Shown here: positions 25,380 to 34,369 of the stretch, piece after piece | How positions within the stretch are numbered: the first letter of the stretch is position 1 | Layout: each line of letters starts with the position of its first letter | Assembly: GCF_024734075.1 (NCBI RefSeq) | Contig: NZ_CP102850.1 | Location: forward strand, 3,162,001 to 3,226,000 | Direction of reading: 5' to 3' | DNA length: 64,000 bases | Source: Gordonia mangrovi | GTDB taxonomy: Bacteria > Actinomycetota > Actinomycetes > Mycobacteriales > Mycobacteriaceae | Position numbers and translations under genes: made by a program | Notes under the pieces: generated by a model | What the model was told of the DNA's origin: nothing | Databases searched by the model: none | The model's input: the letters and a program-made list of their open reading frames with translations, nothing else

Positions 25380-26195
25380 TCAGGCAGTGCGCCGGTGCAC
25401 TCGCTGGGCGGACGTCTGATCACGCGTGAGGACGAGCATGGAGTCGATGTTCACGTGCGGGGGCCGGGAGACGATCCACGTCACGCATTCGGCGATGTCA
25501 TCGGCGGTCAACGGCTCGATGCCGGCGTAGACCGCATCCGCGCGGTCCTGATCGCCGCGGAATCGAACAACCGAGAATTCCGTCTCGACAAGGCCGGGGT
25601 CGATCTGACAGACACGGATGGGCTCGCCGAGGAGCTCGAGACGCAGGACCCTCGTCAGCGCGCCCACCGCGTGCTTGGCAGCGTTGTACCCACCGCCGCC
25701 GAGGTATGGTTCGCGGGCCGCGATGGAGCCGATGGTGACCACAGTGGCGTTGGTGCTCTCGCGCAGCCGGGGCAGCAAGCCCTTGGTGACCCGAAGCACT
25801 CCCAGCACGTTGACGTCGAACATCGCGATCCAATCGGCCTCGTCGGCCGATTCGATGGGGTCAGCGCCGAGTGCGCCGCCGGCATTGTTTACCAGCACGT
25901 CGCAGCGTCCGATCGCGGCGCAAAAGGCGTCGACCGATGCGTTGTCGGTGACGTCCAGATGATGGGCGATTGCGCCGGTCTCCTCGGCCAGTGCCTCGAG
26001 GCGGTCGAGTCGGCGTGCACCCATCACCACCTGGAAGCCGAGCTTGCTCAGATGACGGACAGTTGCGGCGCCAATGCCACTGCTCGCGCCCGTCACCACC
26101 GCGACCGGGGTATGTGCATCGTCGGATGCTGTGGTCGACGAGGGCCGGTGATCGACCGTCGTCGAACTGTCACTGGGAAGGATGGATTCACTCAT
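25380..26195 (-). CDS. SDR of the YdfG/IsfD type, possible sulfoacetaldehyde reductase
   Basis: 271 residues. After a polar 28-residue leader comes PVAVVTGASSGIGAATVRHLSKLGFQVVMGARR (TGxxxGxG), NNAGGALG, catalytic YNAAKHA, and the C-terminal PPHVNIDSMLVLTRDQTS. That last block matches the YdfG subgroup, which includes sulfoacetaldehyde reductase IsfD. An NADPH-linked aldehyde or hydroxy-acid reductase is supported; sulfoacetaldehyde as substrate is inferred from its neighbours. ATG at 26195 is chosen. It faces the aminotransferase gene across 176 bp. Confidence 0.85.
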   Translation of the reverse strand: MSESILPSDSSTTVDHRPSSTTASDDAHTPVAVVTGASSGIGAATVRHLSKLGFQVVMGARRLDRLEALAEETGAIAHHLDVTDNASVDAFCAAIGRCDVLVNNAGGALGADPIESADEADWIAMFDVNVLGVLRVTKGLLPRLRESTNATVVTIGSIAAREPYLGGGGYNAAKHAVGALTRVLRLELLGEPIRVCQIDPGLVETEFSVVRFRGDQDRADAVYAGIEPLTADDIAECVTWIVSRPPHVNIDSMLVLTRDQTSAQRVHRRTA

Positions 26196-26252
26196 GAATC
26201 CATCGTGAAGCACAATCGGCTGAACTGACAGGGCCACTGACTGGGTGATCCA

Positions 26253-26285
26253 AGGGTGCCAGCTGCACCGCAACGCTGGCACCCT
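26253..26285. promoter_or_regulatory. Inverted repeat in the divergent promoter of the aminotransferase cluster
   Basis: AGGGTGCCAGC (26253-26263) and GCTGGCACCCT (26275-26285) form a perfect 11-bp inverted repeat with an 11-bp spacer, midway between the SDR and aminotransferase starts. It is a good candidate operator for the MocR regulator, though MocR proteins often use direct repeats. Confidence 0.5.
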
Positions 26286-26371
26286 CATTCAAGTCCTGGT
26301 CTGGCTCTGGTGCATCGAATCGTACGGCCCCACCATGGGGTGGAATACATCCATCCACAAGAGGAGGGCCC

Positions 26372-27724
26372 GTGGCCGCGCCAGTCATCTCCACCGCACA
26401 AGTGACCTACGACACCGATCGTGCACACGTCTTTCATTCGTGGTCAGCGCAGAAGTCGTTGCGTCCGATGGTGATCGAACGTTCCGAAGGATGTCGGCTC
26501 TGGGATGGGGATGGACGCAGCTATCTCGACTTCACCTCTCAGCTGGTGTTCACCAACATCGGGCATCAGCACCCCCGGGTCGTCGCCGCGATCCAGGAGC
26601 AAGCAGCAAAGTTGTGCACGATCGCCCCTGCCCACGCGAATGACGCGCGTGCGGAGGCGGCACGTTTGGTGGCCGAGGTGGCACCGGACGGGATGGACAA
26701 GGTGTTCTTCACCAACGGTGGCGCCGATGCCAACGAGCACGCTGTGCGCATGGCGCGTTTGCACACCGGCCGTTACAAGGTGCTCTCGGCCTTCCGGTCG
26801 TATCACGGCGCCACCGCCGAGACCATCAACTTCTCCGGCGATCATCGCCGCTGGATCAACGACTATGGCAGCGCCGGTGCGGTCCACTTCCATGCCCCAT
26901 TCCTCTACCGATCCGAATTCCACTCGGAGACCGAGCAACAGGAATGCGAGCGGGCGCTCGAGCACCTCGACTCGCTGATCCGGTTCGAGGGCCCCCAAGC
27001 CTTCGCAGCTCTGCTGATCGAGACCATTCCCGGCACCTCGGGAATCATGCCGCCGCCGCCCGGATATCTCGCGGGCGTCCGCGAGATCTGCGATCGCTAC
27101 GGCATCGTGATGATCTGCGACGAGGTGATGGCCGGATTCGGTCGTACCGGGGCGTGGCTCGCTGTCGACCACTACGACGTCACGCCCGACCTCATCACGT
27201 TCGCCAAGGGCGTCAACTCGGGGTACGTGCCATTGGGCGGCGTCATCATCGGCGAGCGCATCGCGTCGACCTTCGACGATCGCGTCTACCAGGGGGGACT
27301 TACCTACTCGGGGCACCCGCTGGCGTGCGCTGCGGCGGTCGCCACCATCGAGACAATGCGCGACGAAGGTATCGTCGAGAACGCCGCCGCAATCGGTCGT
27401 GACGTGCTCGGTCCCGGGCTGCGCGCTCTCGCCGACAAACACCCGAGCGTCGGCGACGTCCGCGGACTCGGAGTGTTCTGGGCACTGGATCTGGTGCGTG
27501 ACCGCGAAACAAAGGAGCCGTTGGCCCCGTACGGCGGCACCAGCCCGGCGATCGGTGAAACCCTTGCGGCGGCAAAGGATAACGGATTGCTGGTGTTCAA
27601 TCAGTACCATCGCCTGCACATCGTCCCGCCGTGTATCATCACGCCCGACGAAGTCCGGGAGGGTCTCGCGATTCTCGACGCGGCTCTCGACGTCGCGGAC
27701 TCGCACACCGTGAGTGACCGGTGA
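26372..27724 (+). CDS. Class III omega-aminotransferase (taurine/beta-alanine type)
   Basis: 450 residues. Landmarks are FFTNGGADANEHAVRMAR, the PLP-binding IVMICDEVMAGFGRTG, the Schiff-base lysine at 279 in ITFAKGVNSGYVPLGG and YSGHPLACAAAVATI. The enzyme would transfer an omega-amino group to pyruvate or 2-oxoglutarate. Family members include taurine:pyruvate, taurine:2-oxoglutarate and beta-alanine transaminases, which cannot be separated by eye. The start is GTG at 26372 after GAGGAGG. The next gene overlaps by 4 bp (GTGA) and encodes glutamate dehydrogenase, favouring 2-oxoglutarate as amino acceptor. Confidence 0.9.
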   Translation: MAAPVISTAQVTYDTDRAHVFHSWSAQKSLRPMVIERSEGCRLWDGDGRSYLDFTSQLVFTNIGHQHPRVVAAIQEQAAKLCTIAPAHANDARAEAARLVAEVAPDGMDKVFFTNGGADANEHAVRMARLHTGRYKVLSAFRSYHGATAETINFSGDHRRWINDYGSAGAVHFHAPFLYRSEFHSETEQQECERALEHLDSLIRFEGPQAFAALLIETIPGTSGIMPPPPGYLAGVREICDRYGIVMICDEVMAGFGRTGAWLAVDHYDVTPDLITFAKGVNSGYVPLGGVIIGERIASTFDDRVYQGGLTYSGHPLACAAAVATIETMRDEGIVENAAAIGRDVLGPGLRALADKHPSVGDVRGLGVFWALDLVRDRETKEPLAPYGGTSPAIGETLAAAKDNGLLVFNQYHRLHIVPPCIITPDEVREGLAILDAALDVADSHTVSDR

Positions 27725-28992
27725 CGATTCTAGATTCCGTCGAGTCGACGACAGGACCGTACGAGGATGCGTTGTCCCAATACCGGGCATCCGCCGAACG
27801 GCTGTCTCTGGAACCGGGAGTGCGTTCGGTGCTGGAGCATCCGCGGCGCGAGATGTCAGTGGCGGTTCCGCTGCTACGTGACGACGGTCGTCTGGAGATG
27901 CTGACCGGGTATCGTGTGCAGCACAACCTGGCTCGCGGACCCGGCAAGGGGGGCATCCGGTATAGCCCGCTGGTGGACCTGAACGAGGTTCGGGCGCTGG
28001 CCATGTGGATGACATGGAAATGTGCGCTGCTCGACATCCCGTACGGAGGTGCCAAGGGCGGTGTGACGATCGATCCCGCCGCTTGCACCGCTGCCGAACT
28101 GGAACGGGTGACCCGAAACTTCGTCAGCGGCATCGGGCCCATCATCGGCCCGGACACCGATATCCCGGCTCCGGATATCGGCACGGATGAGCGCACGATG
28201 GCATGGATCATGGATGCCTTCTCCACCAGTGCCGGTCGGTCGGTGCCCGGCGTGGTGACCGGGAAACCGCTGGCGCTCGGCGGATCACAGGGACGCGTCT
28301 CGGCAACCGCGCACGGGGTCGTGCACGTGGCCGGCTTGGCCCTGCACCATGCCGGCCTACGACATCGTCCGGCGACCGCAGCGGTACACGGGTTCGGCAA
28401 TGTCGGTGCCTGGACCGCGAGTTTGCTTCACGAGAAGGGGCATTCAGTGGTCGCCGTCGCCGATCGGTTCGGTGCGGTGTTCAACGCTTCCGGACTCGAC
28501 ATCCCGGATCTGCGCCGTCACGTCGCGGAGACCGGAACGGTTCTGGGCTACCGGGAGGCCGAGCCGCTCGGTTGTTCCGACGATGTTCTCTCCCTCGATG
28601 TGGATCTTCTCATTCCGGCGTCGGTGGAGCGAGTGATTCACGACGGCAATGTCCGCCAGGTTCAGGCGACGGTTGTTGTCGAGGGTGCGAACGGACCGAT
28701 CACCACCGCCGCGGGCGAATTTCTGAATGAGGCTGGGGTCGTGCTGGTTCCGGACAGCCTCGCGAACGCGGGTGGGGTGGTGGTCTCCTACTTCGAATGG
28801 GTTCAGGCGCAACAGGGTCTGTGGTGGGAAGCCGACGAGGTTCGTGGTCGACTCGATCTCCGGATGACGCAGGCCTGGGAACAGGTCGTCAGCAAGGCTG
28901 CCGCCGACGGAACCGGCTTGCGTGCCGCGGCGACCGATATCGCGGTGGCCAGGGTCGCGGAGGCGTGTCTGGCTCGCGGTCTCGGGCACTGA
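27721..28992 (+). CDS. Glu/Leu/Phe/Val-family glutamate dehydrogenase
   Basis: 423 residues. The substrate domain has GGIRYSPLVDLNEVRALAMWMTWKCALLDIPYGGAKGGV with the catalytic lysine at 112, then DIPAPDIGTDERTMAWIMDAF. The nucleotide domain begins ATAAVHGFGNVGAWTASLL (GxGNVG). It oxidatively deaminates glutamate, freeing ammonium and restoring 2-oxoglutarate. Its tight coupling to the aminotransferase (GTGA) suggests it recycles the acceptor and delivers nitrogen. It is followed by a TauE/SafE gene 10 bp downstream. Confidence 0.93.
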   Translation: MTILDSVESTTGPYEDALSQYRASAERLSLEPGVRSVLEHPRREMSVAVPLLRDDGRLEMLTGYRVQHNLARGPGKGGIRYSPLVDLNEVRALAMWMTWKCALLDIPYGGAKGGVTIDPAACTAAELERVTRNFVSGIGPIIGPDTDIPAPDIGTDERTMAWIMDAFSTSAGRSVPGVVTGKPLALGGSQGRVSATAHGVVHVAGLALHHAGLRHRPATAAVHGFGNVGAWTASLLHEKGHSVVAVADRFGAVFNASGLDIPDLRRHVAETGTVLGYREAEPLGCSDDVLSLDVDLLIPASVERVIHDGNVRQVQATVVVEGANGPITTAAGEFLNEAGVVLVPDSLANAGGVVVSYFEWVQAQQGLWWEADEVRGRLDLRMTQAWEQVVSKAAADGTGLRAAATDIAVARVAEACLARGLGH

Positions 28993-29002
28993 GAGCGCGC
29001 GC

Positions 29003-29713
29003 ATGACGTCGCTCCTCGCAGCGATCGCAGTACTGTTCTTCGCTTCGATGCTGCAGTCCATCACCGGTTCCGGATTCGGCCTCGTCGCGGCGCCACTGTT
29101 GCTGATGGTTGATCCGGATCTCGTACCCGGCCCGCTGCTCGTACTCACTGTGGTCGCGATGGCTTCGGTCCTCTGGCGTGACGGACGATACTGCGACCTG
29201 CGGACAACAGTGCGGCTCGGTATTGCGTTGTTGCCCGGGGTCCTCGTGGGAGTATGGCTGATCTCCGCTGTCGACCCTGTTGTCCTGACCGCGGTGACCG
29301 CCGCGATGTCGATCGCCGCAGCCGTGGCGGCATTCGCGGGAGCCCGGCTGCCTCAGCGGAAGTCGATCCTCACCGGCGCCGGAGCACTCGGTGGTCTCAT
29401 GGGGGTGATCGCCGCACTTCCGGGCCCCCCACTCGCACTGGCGTACGCCCCGGACGATAGACGCACCCTGCGGGCGACTCTATCTGTGTACTTCCTTGCG
29501 GTATCGGTGGTTTCGCTGATCATGCTGCATGTTGCCGGCGGTGCTGAGGTATTCGACTGGCGCAGCATGGCGGTCCTGGCTCCAGCGGTGGCACTCGGGG
29601 GGGCCACCGGTGGTCGGATCGCGAACCGGATATCGGTCTCCGGCGCACGCAGGGTCACATCGCTCGTGATCTTGATCGCCGGCAGCGTGCTCCTCGTGCG
29701 GACAGTAGCCTGA
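29003..29713 (+). CDS. TauE/SafE-family sulfonate or sulfite exporter
   Basis: 236 residues, nearly all hydrophobic, with about eight spans arranged as the two TauE/SafE repeats (FASMLQSITGSGFGLVAAPLLL near residue 12 and ALGGLMGVIAALPGPPLALAY near 130). The family exports sulfite, sulfoacetate or isethionate in organosulfonate catabolism (TauE, SafE, IsfE), though members without a sulfur role exist. The position at the end of the aminotransferase/dehydrogenase operon fits export of the sulfonate left after taurine nitrogen is removed. Confidence 0.87.
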   Translation: MTSLLAAIAVLFFASMLQSITGSGFGLVAAPLLLMVDPDLVPGPLLVLTVVAMASVLWRDGRYCDLRTTVRLGIALLPGVLVGVWLISAVDPVVLTAVTAAMSIAAAVAAFAGARLPQRKSILTGAGALGGLMGVIAALPGPPLALAYAPDDRRTLRATLSVYFLAVSVVSLIMLHVAGGAEVFDWRSMAVLAPAVALGGATGGRIANRISVSGARRVTSLVILIAGSVLLVRTVA

Positions 29714-29768
29714 CCGTTGAAACGATCACCGTTGACAGGTGAGGCTGCAGACTGAGGCGCTTGCGCCG

Positions 29769-30617
29769 TCAGGCGATCCCTTCGTCTTCGATCTTGCGGA
29801 TCGCTCGAGCTGCTTCTTCGAGCGCCGGGAGGATCTCGAGGACGCGGGTCTCCGCCATTCGGAGCGCCGGCGCCTGGACCGCAAGGAACAGGTTCGACCG
29901 TCCTGTCTGTGGGATCGGCACGGCCGCGCAGACCAGACTGGGCAGATACTCCTCCACGTCGAGAGCCCAACCGCGCTGGCGGGTGCTGAGGAGTTCCTCC
30001 TCGAGGATGTCGAGGTCGGTGATGGTGCGCGGCGTCGATGCAATCAGGCGGGCCGGCTCCAGTAGTCGGCGCCGCTGGCTCGGAGACATCTGGGACAGGC
30101 CCATCTTCCCGCTGGCTGTGCAATGGATCGGCGCCCGGGACCCGGCCTCGACGACGAACCGAAGCGGCTGTGGAGTGTCGATGACGTCTACGTAGAGGAC
30201 CTCATTGCCCGAGATCGTCGCTACGACACAGGTTTCTCCCAGATCGTTGACGAGATCACGGAGCACGGCCCGGCGCGCGCCGTGCTGGGTCGCGTTGAGA
30301 AGCAGGGACTCCGCGAACCGGCGGAGCCGTGGACCGGTGCCGTAGTGGCGGCCGTCCCCCTGTCGGATCAGGAGATCGGCGCCCTCGAGCTGCTGGAGCA
30401 TGCGATGCAGAGTCGGCTTGGGGATCTGGGTCTCGGTCGTGAGGCTCTGCAGAGAGACGAATGAGTCCTTCGCGACGATGAGTTCCATCAGTCCGAACAG
30501 CCGGATGGCCGGACTGTCGCCATCGAGGTCCGCCCGTGCATAGGAGGACCCGCTCTCGGCTGTCGCGGTCTCCGCGGTCATGGTCTCGGCCGTGCCCGCA
30601 GGCGAGTGTCTATCCAT
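29769..30617 (-). CDS. IclR-family regulator of the amidase operon
   Basis: 282 residues. About 40 disordered N-terminal residues (TAETATAES) precede the winged helix (DSFVSLQSLTTETQIPKPTLHRMLQQLEGADLLIR) and the effector domain (RDLVNDLGETCVVATISGNEVLYVDVI, APIHCTASGKMGLSQM). It is divergent from the amidase gene with 204 bp between them. Nearby in-frame ATG codons make the exact start uncertain. It most likely senses the amidase substrate or product. Confidence 0.9.
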   Translation of the reverse strand: MDRHSPAGTAETMTAETATAESGSSYARADLDGDSPAIRLFGLMELIVAKDSFVSLQSLTTETQIPKPTLHRMLQQLEGADLLIRQGDGRHYGTGPRLRRFAESLLLNATQHGARRAVLRDLVNDLGETCVVATISGNEVLYVDVIDTPQPLRFVVEAGSRAPIHCTASGKMGLSQMSPSQRRRLLEPARLIASTPRTITDLDILEEELLSTRQRGWALDVEEYLPSLVCAAVPIPQTGRSNLFLAVQAPALRMAETRVLEILPALEEAARAIRKIEDEGIA

Positions 30618-30821
30618 ATTCGAGAGTTTATACGTTTCTGTTCTGTTAATTGAGATGAAACCCGTTGACGCTGCTCATGGGCTTGGTTACCGTCAATTGT
30701 GTTCCGCTTTCTGGTGCGGCATGTCTCAGGAAGTCGAATCCAAGCCAATCGGGTCCCGGAAGGGCATATAGTTGAATTCGCCGTCGGTTCGCTTCGGCAG
30801 TGCGAAAGGAATCAAGGCGAC
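30618..30821. promoter_or_regulatory. IclR/amidase divergent control region
   Basis: 204 bp. It is AT-rich beside the IclR start (GTTTATACGTTTCTG). A TTGACG at 30666-30671 with a weak -10-like TTACCG about 16 bp downstream could be the amidase promoter. The amidase has AAAGGA upstream of ATG at 30822. No clean palindrome was seen. Confidence 0.3.
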
Positions 30822-32243
30822 ATGGACGACTTGACGTGGGAGCCCGCGTGGCGGCTCCGCGAGATGATGGTGGCGAAGGAAGTCTCGCCGGTGGAAGTCA
30901 CCGAGCACTTCTTGAGGCGCATCGACAAGCTGGAGAGCACCCTCCATGCCTTCATCACCGTGGACGCGGATGGGGCCCTCAAACAGGCTGCGGCAGTCGA
31001 GAAGAAGATCCTCGCCAAGGAAGAGGTCGGCCCGCTGGCGGGCGTTCCTCTAGGCATCAAGGATCAGTTCTGGACCAAGGGTCTGCGCACCACCGGTGGA
31101 TCGCTCGCCTTCGATGATTATGTGCCCGAAGAAGACTCGGTCCACGCAGAAAGAATGCGGAGCGCCGATGCGGTGATCCTCGGGAAGACGAACACCCCCG
31201 AGTTCGGCCTCTACCCGCGGACGGTGAATCGCGTCGCCGGCGAGTGCCGCAACCCGTGGGATCCTTCTCGGACCAGCGGCGGATCCAGCGGCGGATCGGC
31301 CGCAGCAGTCGCCGCCGGGATGATGCCGACGGCCGTCGCGAGTGACGGCGGCGGCTCGATCCGCCTGCCGGCCGCCTATTGCGGACTCTTCGGCATGCAC
31401 CCGAGTAGCGGCCGGGTGCCGCGGCATGGCAGTTTCGGTGGTTCGCTGACCACCTCCGGTGTCGGACCGGTCGCGCGCGACGTGCGCGACGCGACGATCA
31501 TGTTCAGTGTCCTCGCGGGTCAGGATCCGCGGGATCCGTCGTGCGTCCTGATCGACCCGCCCGACTACCTGAGCGAGCTCGAAAGTGGCATCACCGGACT
31601 TCGTGTCGGATGGACCGAGTCCTACGGATGGGACGGTTCGGCCCCGGGCAATGCCGAGTACGTGGCAATGGCCAGGCGAGCAGCCGATCGTTTCGCGGAG
31701 TTGGGCGCCACGGTCGAGGCGGTGGACCTGGACCTCGGCGACAATTCCTGGGCGTCGCATGTCCTCTCGGGAGCAGATCGCTACGCGGCTCTGGGTGAGT
31801 CGATCCACCAGGACCCAGCACGGTGGGAGAAACTCACGATGTATAGCGCGGGGACATTTGCTCAGGCGAGCACGACCAGCGCAGCGGACTACTCGCGGGC
31901 GGTTCAAAAGCAGTTCGGCGCGCGACGACGCCTGACCGAAGCCATGGAGGGCTACGACCTTCTGCTCACTCCGACCACTGCGCTTCCCGCGCAGGCGGCG
32001 ACGGGTCTCGATACCGTCGGACTGGACGATCCTGCCGCCAACCTGGCCTACTACGGCTTCACCGAACCGATCAACTTCACCGGGTTCACCGCAGCGTCTG
32101 TTCCCTGCGGTTTCATCGACGGCCTCCCCGTCGGACTGCACGTGATCGGACGACCCAACGATGAATCGTTGGTTCTGCGGGCCAGTCGGGCCTTCGAGGC
32201 CGCCTTCCCGTGGGCCGATCGCCGTCCGGACGTCGCACTCTGA
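30822..32243 (+). CDS. Amidase-signature family hydrolase
   Basis: 473 residues. The amidase-signature triad is intact: Lys80 in [10 protein letters not shown], cis-Ser155 in [13 protein letters not shown] and nucleophile Ser179 in [18 protein letters not shown]. These enzymes hydrolyse amides to acid and ammonia, or esters and carbamates. The substrate is not evident. It is divergent from an IclR regulator and followed by an SBF-type transporter, so the trio looks like an uptake and hydrolysis unit for one amide or its acid. Confidence 0.92.
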   Translation: MDDLTWEPAWRLREMMVAKEVSPVEVTEHFLRRIDKLESTLHAFITVDADGALKQAAAVEKKILAKEEVGPLAGVPLGIKDQFWTKGLRTTGGSLAFDDYVPEEDSVHAERMRSADAVILGKTNTPEFGLYPRTVNRVAGECRNPWDPSRTSGGSSGGSAAAVAAGMMPTAVASDGGGSIRLPAAYCGLFGMHPSSGRVPRHGSFGGSLTTSGVGPVARDVRDATIMFSVLAGQDPRDPSCVLIDPPDYLSELESGITGLRVGWTESYGWDGSAPGNAEYVAMARRAADRFAELGATVEAVDLDLGDNSWASHVLSGADRYAALGESIHQDPARWEKLTMYSAGTFAQASTTSAADYSRAVQKQFGARRRLTEAMEGYDLLLTPTTALPAQAATGLDTVGLDDPAANLAYYGFTEPINFTGFTAASVPCGFIDGLPVGLHVIGRPNDESLVLRASRAFEAAFPWADRRPDVAL

Positions 32244-32389
32244 GGCAGGGTTACCCGCCATGTCTTCTGCGGACGCCCCAGTGGGGGCGATCGGGGCGTG
32301 GCATCGCGTGAGTGCGCTCGCCACTGGTGTCCGGAGGGGCGAGTCGGCACGGGGACCATCCGGACCACCAGATCCTACGGAGTAATGCC

Positions 32390-33355
32390 TTGATTGTTCA
32401 GTCAATAGCCGCGTCGGACATCGACAGCGTCGAGTTCACGCTGAGCCCGGCGCTCAGCCTCCTCATGAAAGTGCTGATCGCTTTTATCCTCTTTGGAGTC
32501 GCCCTGGATAGTCGGCCCTCCGACTTCCGCAACGTTCTCCGTCGTCCGATCGCCCTGGCTGCCACGCTCGGAACGCAATACGTGCTGATGCCCGCCGTGA
32601 CTTTGGGTGTCATTGCGATAATGAACCCGAATCCGACTGTTGCACTAGGGATTTTGTTCGTCGCATGCTGCCCGTCGGGCACGTTGTCCAATTTGTTCAC
32701 CCACCGATCGCACGGCAACGTAACCATGTCGGTGTCCCTGACCACGGTCTCGAGCGCACTGTGCGTTGTGCTGACACCATTGTCGTTCGCCCTGTGGGGC
32801 GGGATGTCGTCTGACGTCTCGGCGCTCCTGGAGGACATTCAGATCAGCATTTCAGACATGCTGGTCGAGGTGGGCATCATGATCGCGGTGCCGTTCGCGC
32901 TGGGCATGCTTGTTGCGCGTCGGTATCCGGGATTCGCCCTCGCTGCGCGCAAGCCGGTGGACATCGCGACCCTGGTCGTGTTGCTGATGATCGCGGTGGG
33001 CGGCTTTGCCGGTCAGGCGAGCGCCTTGATCACCGGGTTGTCGGCGGTCTTGGGCGTTGTCCTGGTACAGAACGTGCTGTCACTCTCGATCGGCTACGGC
33101 GTCGCTCGTGCCTGCCGTCTTCCCGTCGCCGATGCCCGCGCGGTTGCGTTCGAGAGTGGCGTCCGAAACAGCGCGTTGTCTCTCGCACTGGTCCTGATGT
33201 ACTTCGAGGGATTCGGTGGTGCGGCATTGGCGGCCGCATACTGGGGCATTGTCGACACCATCACCGGTCTCGCCCTCGCCGAGGTATGGCGTCGCCGTCC
33301 GCTGTCGAAACGGCAAGCCGCTGACGATGGAGTTCCGACGGCCGTGACCTCGTAG
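32390..33355 (+). CDS. SBF-family (bile acid:Na+ symporter-like) transporter
   Basis: 321 residues with about nine hydrophobic spans and SBF marks FILFGVALDSRPSDFRNVLRRP, FVACCPSGTLSNLFTHRSHGN and ESGVRNSALSLALVL (ExGxxN, typical of the sodium site). It would import organic anions with sodium. TTG at 32390 with GGAG seven bases upstream is the likely start; an in-frame ATG at 32312 would add a hydrophilic leader. It follows the amidase gene by 146 bp and ends at a strong terminator. Confidence 0.85.
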   Translation: MIVQSIAASDIDSVEFTLSPALSLLMKVLIAFILFGVALDSRPSDFRNVLRRPIALAATLGTQYVLMPAVTLGVIAIMNPNPTVALGILFVACCPSGTLSNLFTHRSHGNVTMSVSLTTVSSALCVVLTPLSFALWGGMSSDVSALLEDIQISISDMLVEVGIMIAVPFALGMLVARRYPGFALAARKPVDIATLVVLLMIAVGGFAGQASALITGLSAVLGVVLVQNVLSLSIGYGVARACRLPVADARAVAFESGVRNSALSLALVLMYFEGFGGAALAAAYWGIVDTITGLALAEVWRRRPLSKRQAADDGVPTAVTS

Positions 33356-33385
33356 GCGGCGCGAGCACTCACACTGGTCCGATGA

Positions 33386-33418
33386 ACGAATCGCCCCGGG
33401 GTTCCCGGGGCGATTCGT
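33386..33418 (+). terminator. Terminator after the SBF transporter gene
   Basis: A perfect 15-bp stem, ACGAATCGCCCCGGG with its complement, and a 3-base GTT loop, 30 bp after the stop. It may serve both strands. Confidence 0.8.
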
Positions 33419-33536
33419 CGTGTTATGTGATCAGGCGCGTCGCCACCCGTACCTGTACCGGTGGTTTTCTGGTGAGAGCGCACTCACGCCTACTCACGGT
33501 TCTGGCATGCTCGCAGTGGCTGTGGAGCAGGGGATT

Positions 33537-34205
33537 TCAACCGGTGAAGACATGCTCCGCTCGATCACGCTCGATATGCAGATCCCAGTACACCGGCGCG
33601 ATCTGGTCGGCGGAGGCGGTGGGTACGCCTTCCGGGCCGTCACCGATCCAGACGCTGATCGCGACGTGGGTCGCCTGCACACCGGTGTCCGCGAGCTCCT
33701 TGTGTAGGTTGAGAGTCCAGTTTCGCAACGCCGCTGCGGCCGCGTTCACGTTGCCGAGCATCGGGTTGGGGTCCACCGACCCGCCTCCGGTCGTGAACAA
33801 CAGAGTTCCGGAACCGGCTTCACGCATCGCCGGCAGCACGGCCTGGGTGGCGGCGATGGCACCATAGAGTTGCTGCTCGATCTGCGCTTGGATGTCGGCG
33901 GGCGACGCCGTCGACGGTGACACCATCTGCGTGCCCGCAGCGTCGACGGGCGAGTACTCGAGGACGTCAATCTGTCCGAATTCGGTTGCGGCCGAGCGCA
34001 ACGCCCCGGTCAGGGCAGTGTGATCGCACACGTCGGCGGCGAATCCTTTGGCGGTGATACCCTCGCCTGCCAGCTCGGCCGCGAGCGCGTCGAGATTCTT
34101 CTGGGTGCGGGAGATGAGAGCGACGTCGAACCCGTGCGCCCCGAATGTGCGGGCGATGGCCAGTCCCATGCCGGGGCCGGCTCCGACGATTGCGATGGTC
34201 GGCAT
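33537..34205 (-). CDS. SDR-like protein lacking the catalytic Tyr/Lys
   Basis: 222 residues. The nucleotide site is clear (IAIVGAGPGMGLAIARTFGAHGFDVALISR, then DVCDHTALTGAL). The segment that should hold Ser-Tyr-x-x-x-Lys reads TLLFTTGGGSVDPNPMLGN, then VNAAAAALRNWTLNLHKEL, with no Tyr or Lys in register. It may bind NAD(P) without normal SDR catalysis, or use other residues. ATG at 34205 is chosen. It is divergent from a conventional SDR gene, and its promoter region carries TGGAAAACATGCTCCAT, shared with two other oxidoreductase genes in this window. Confidence 0.8.
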   Translation of the reverse strand: MPTIAIVGAGPGMGLAIARTFGAHGFDVALISRTQKNLDALAAELAGEGITAKGFAADVCDHTALTGALRSAATEFGQIDVLEYSPVDAAGTQMVSPSTASPADIQAQIEQQLYGAIAATQAVLPAMREAGSGTLLFTTGGGSVDPNPMLGNVNAAAAALRNWTLNLHKELADTGVQATHVAISVWIGDGPEGVPTASADQIAPVYWDLHIERDRAEHVFTG

Positions 34206-34247
34206 CAGATGAGCTCCTTTCGAGCCGAATGCGCTCCACGGGAATAT

Positions 34248-34264
34248 ATGGAGCATGTTTTCCA
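34248..34264 (-). promoter_or_regulatory. Shared operator site TGGAAAACATGCTCCAT
   Basis: One of three sites fitting TGGAAWAYNNNCTCCAT (others at 38154-38170 and 45928-45944). It lies 43 bp before the SDR-like start in the same orientation relative to that gene as the other two have to theirs. The outer TGGA/TCCA are inverted. Confidence 0.55.
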
Positions 34265-34369
34265 GTTAACCCTACGCTACCGCGAAATGGAGCGCGGGCT
34301 CCGATTGGACCCGCCGAGTGTGGCGAGGCGCATAACGCGCCGAGCCGAGACAGAAGGAATGCAGCGAGC

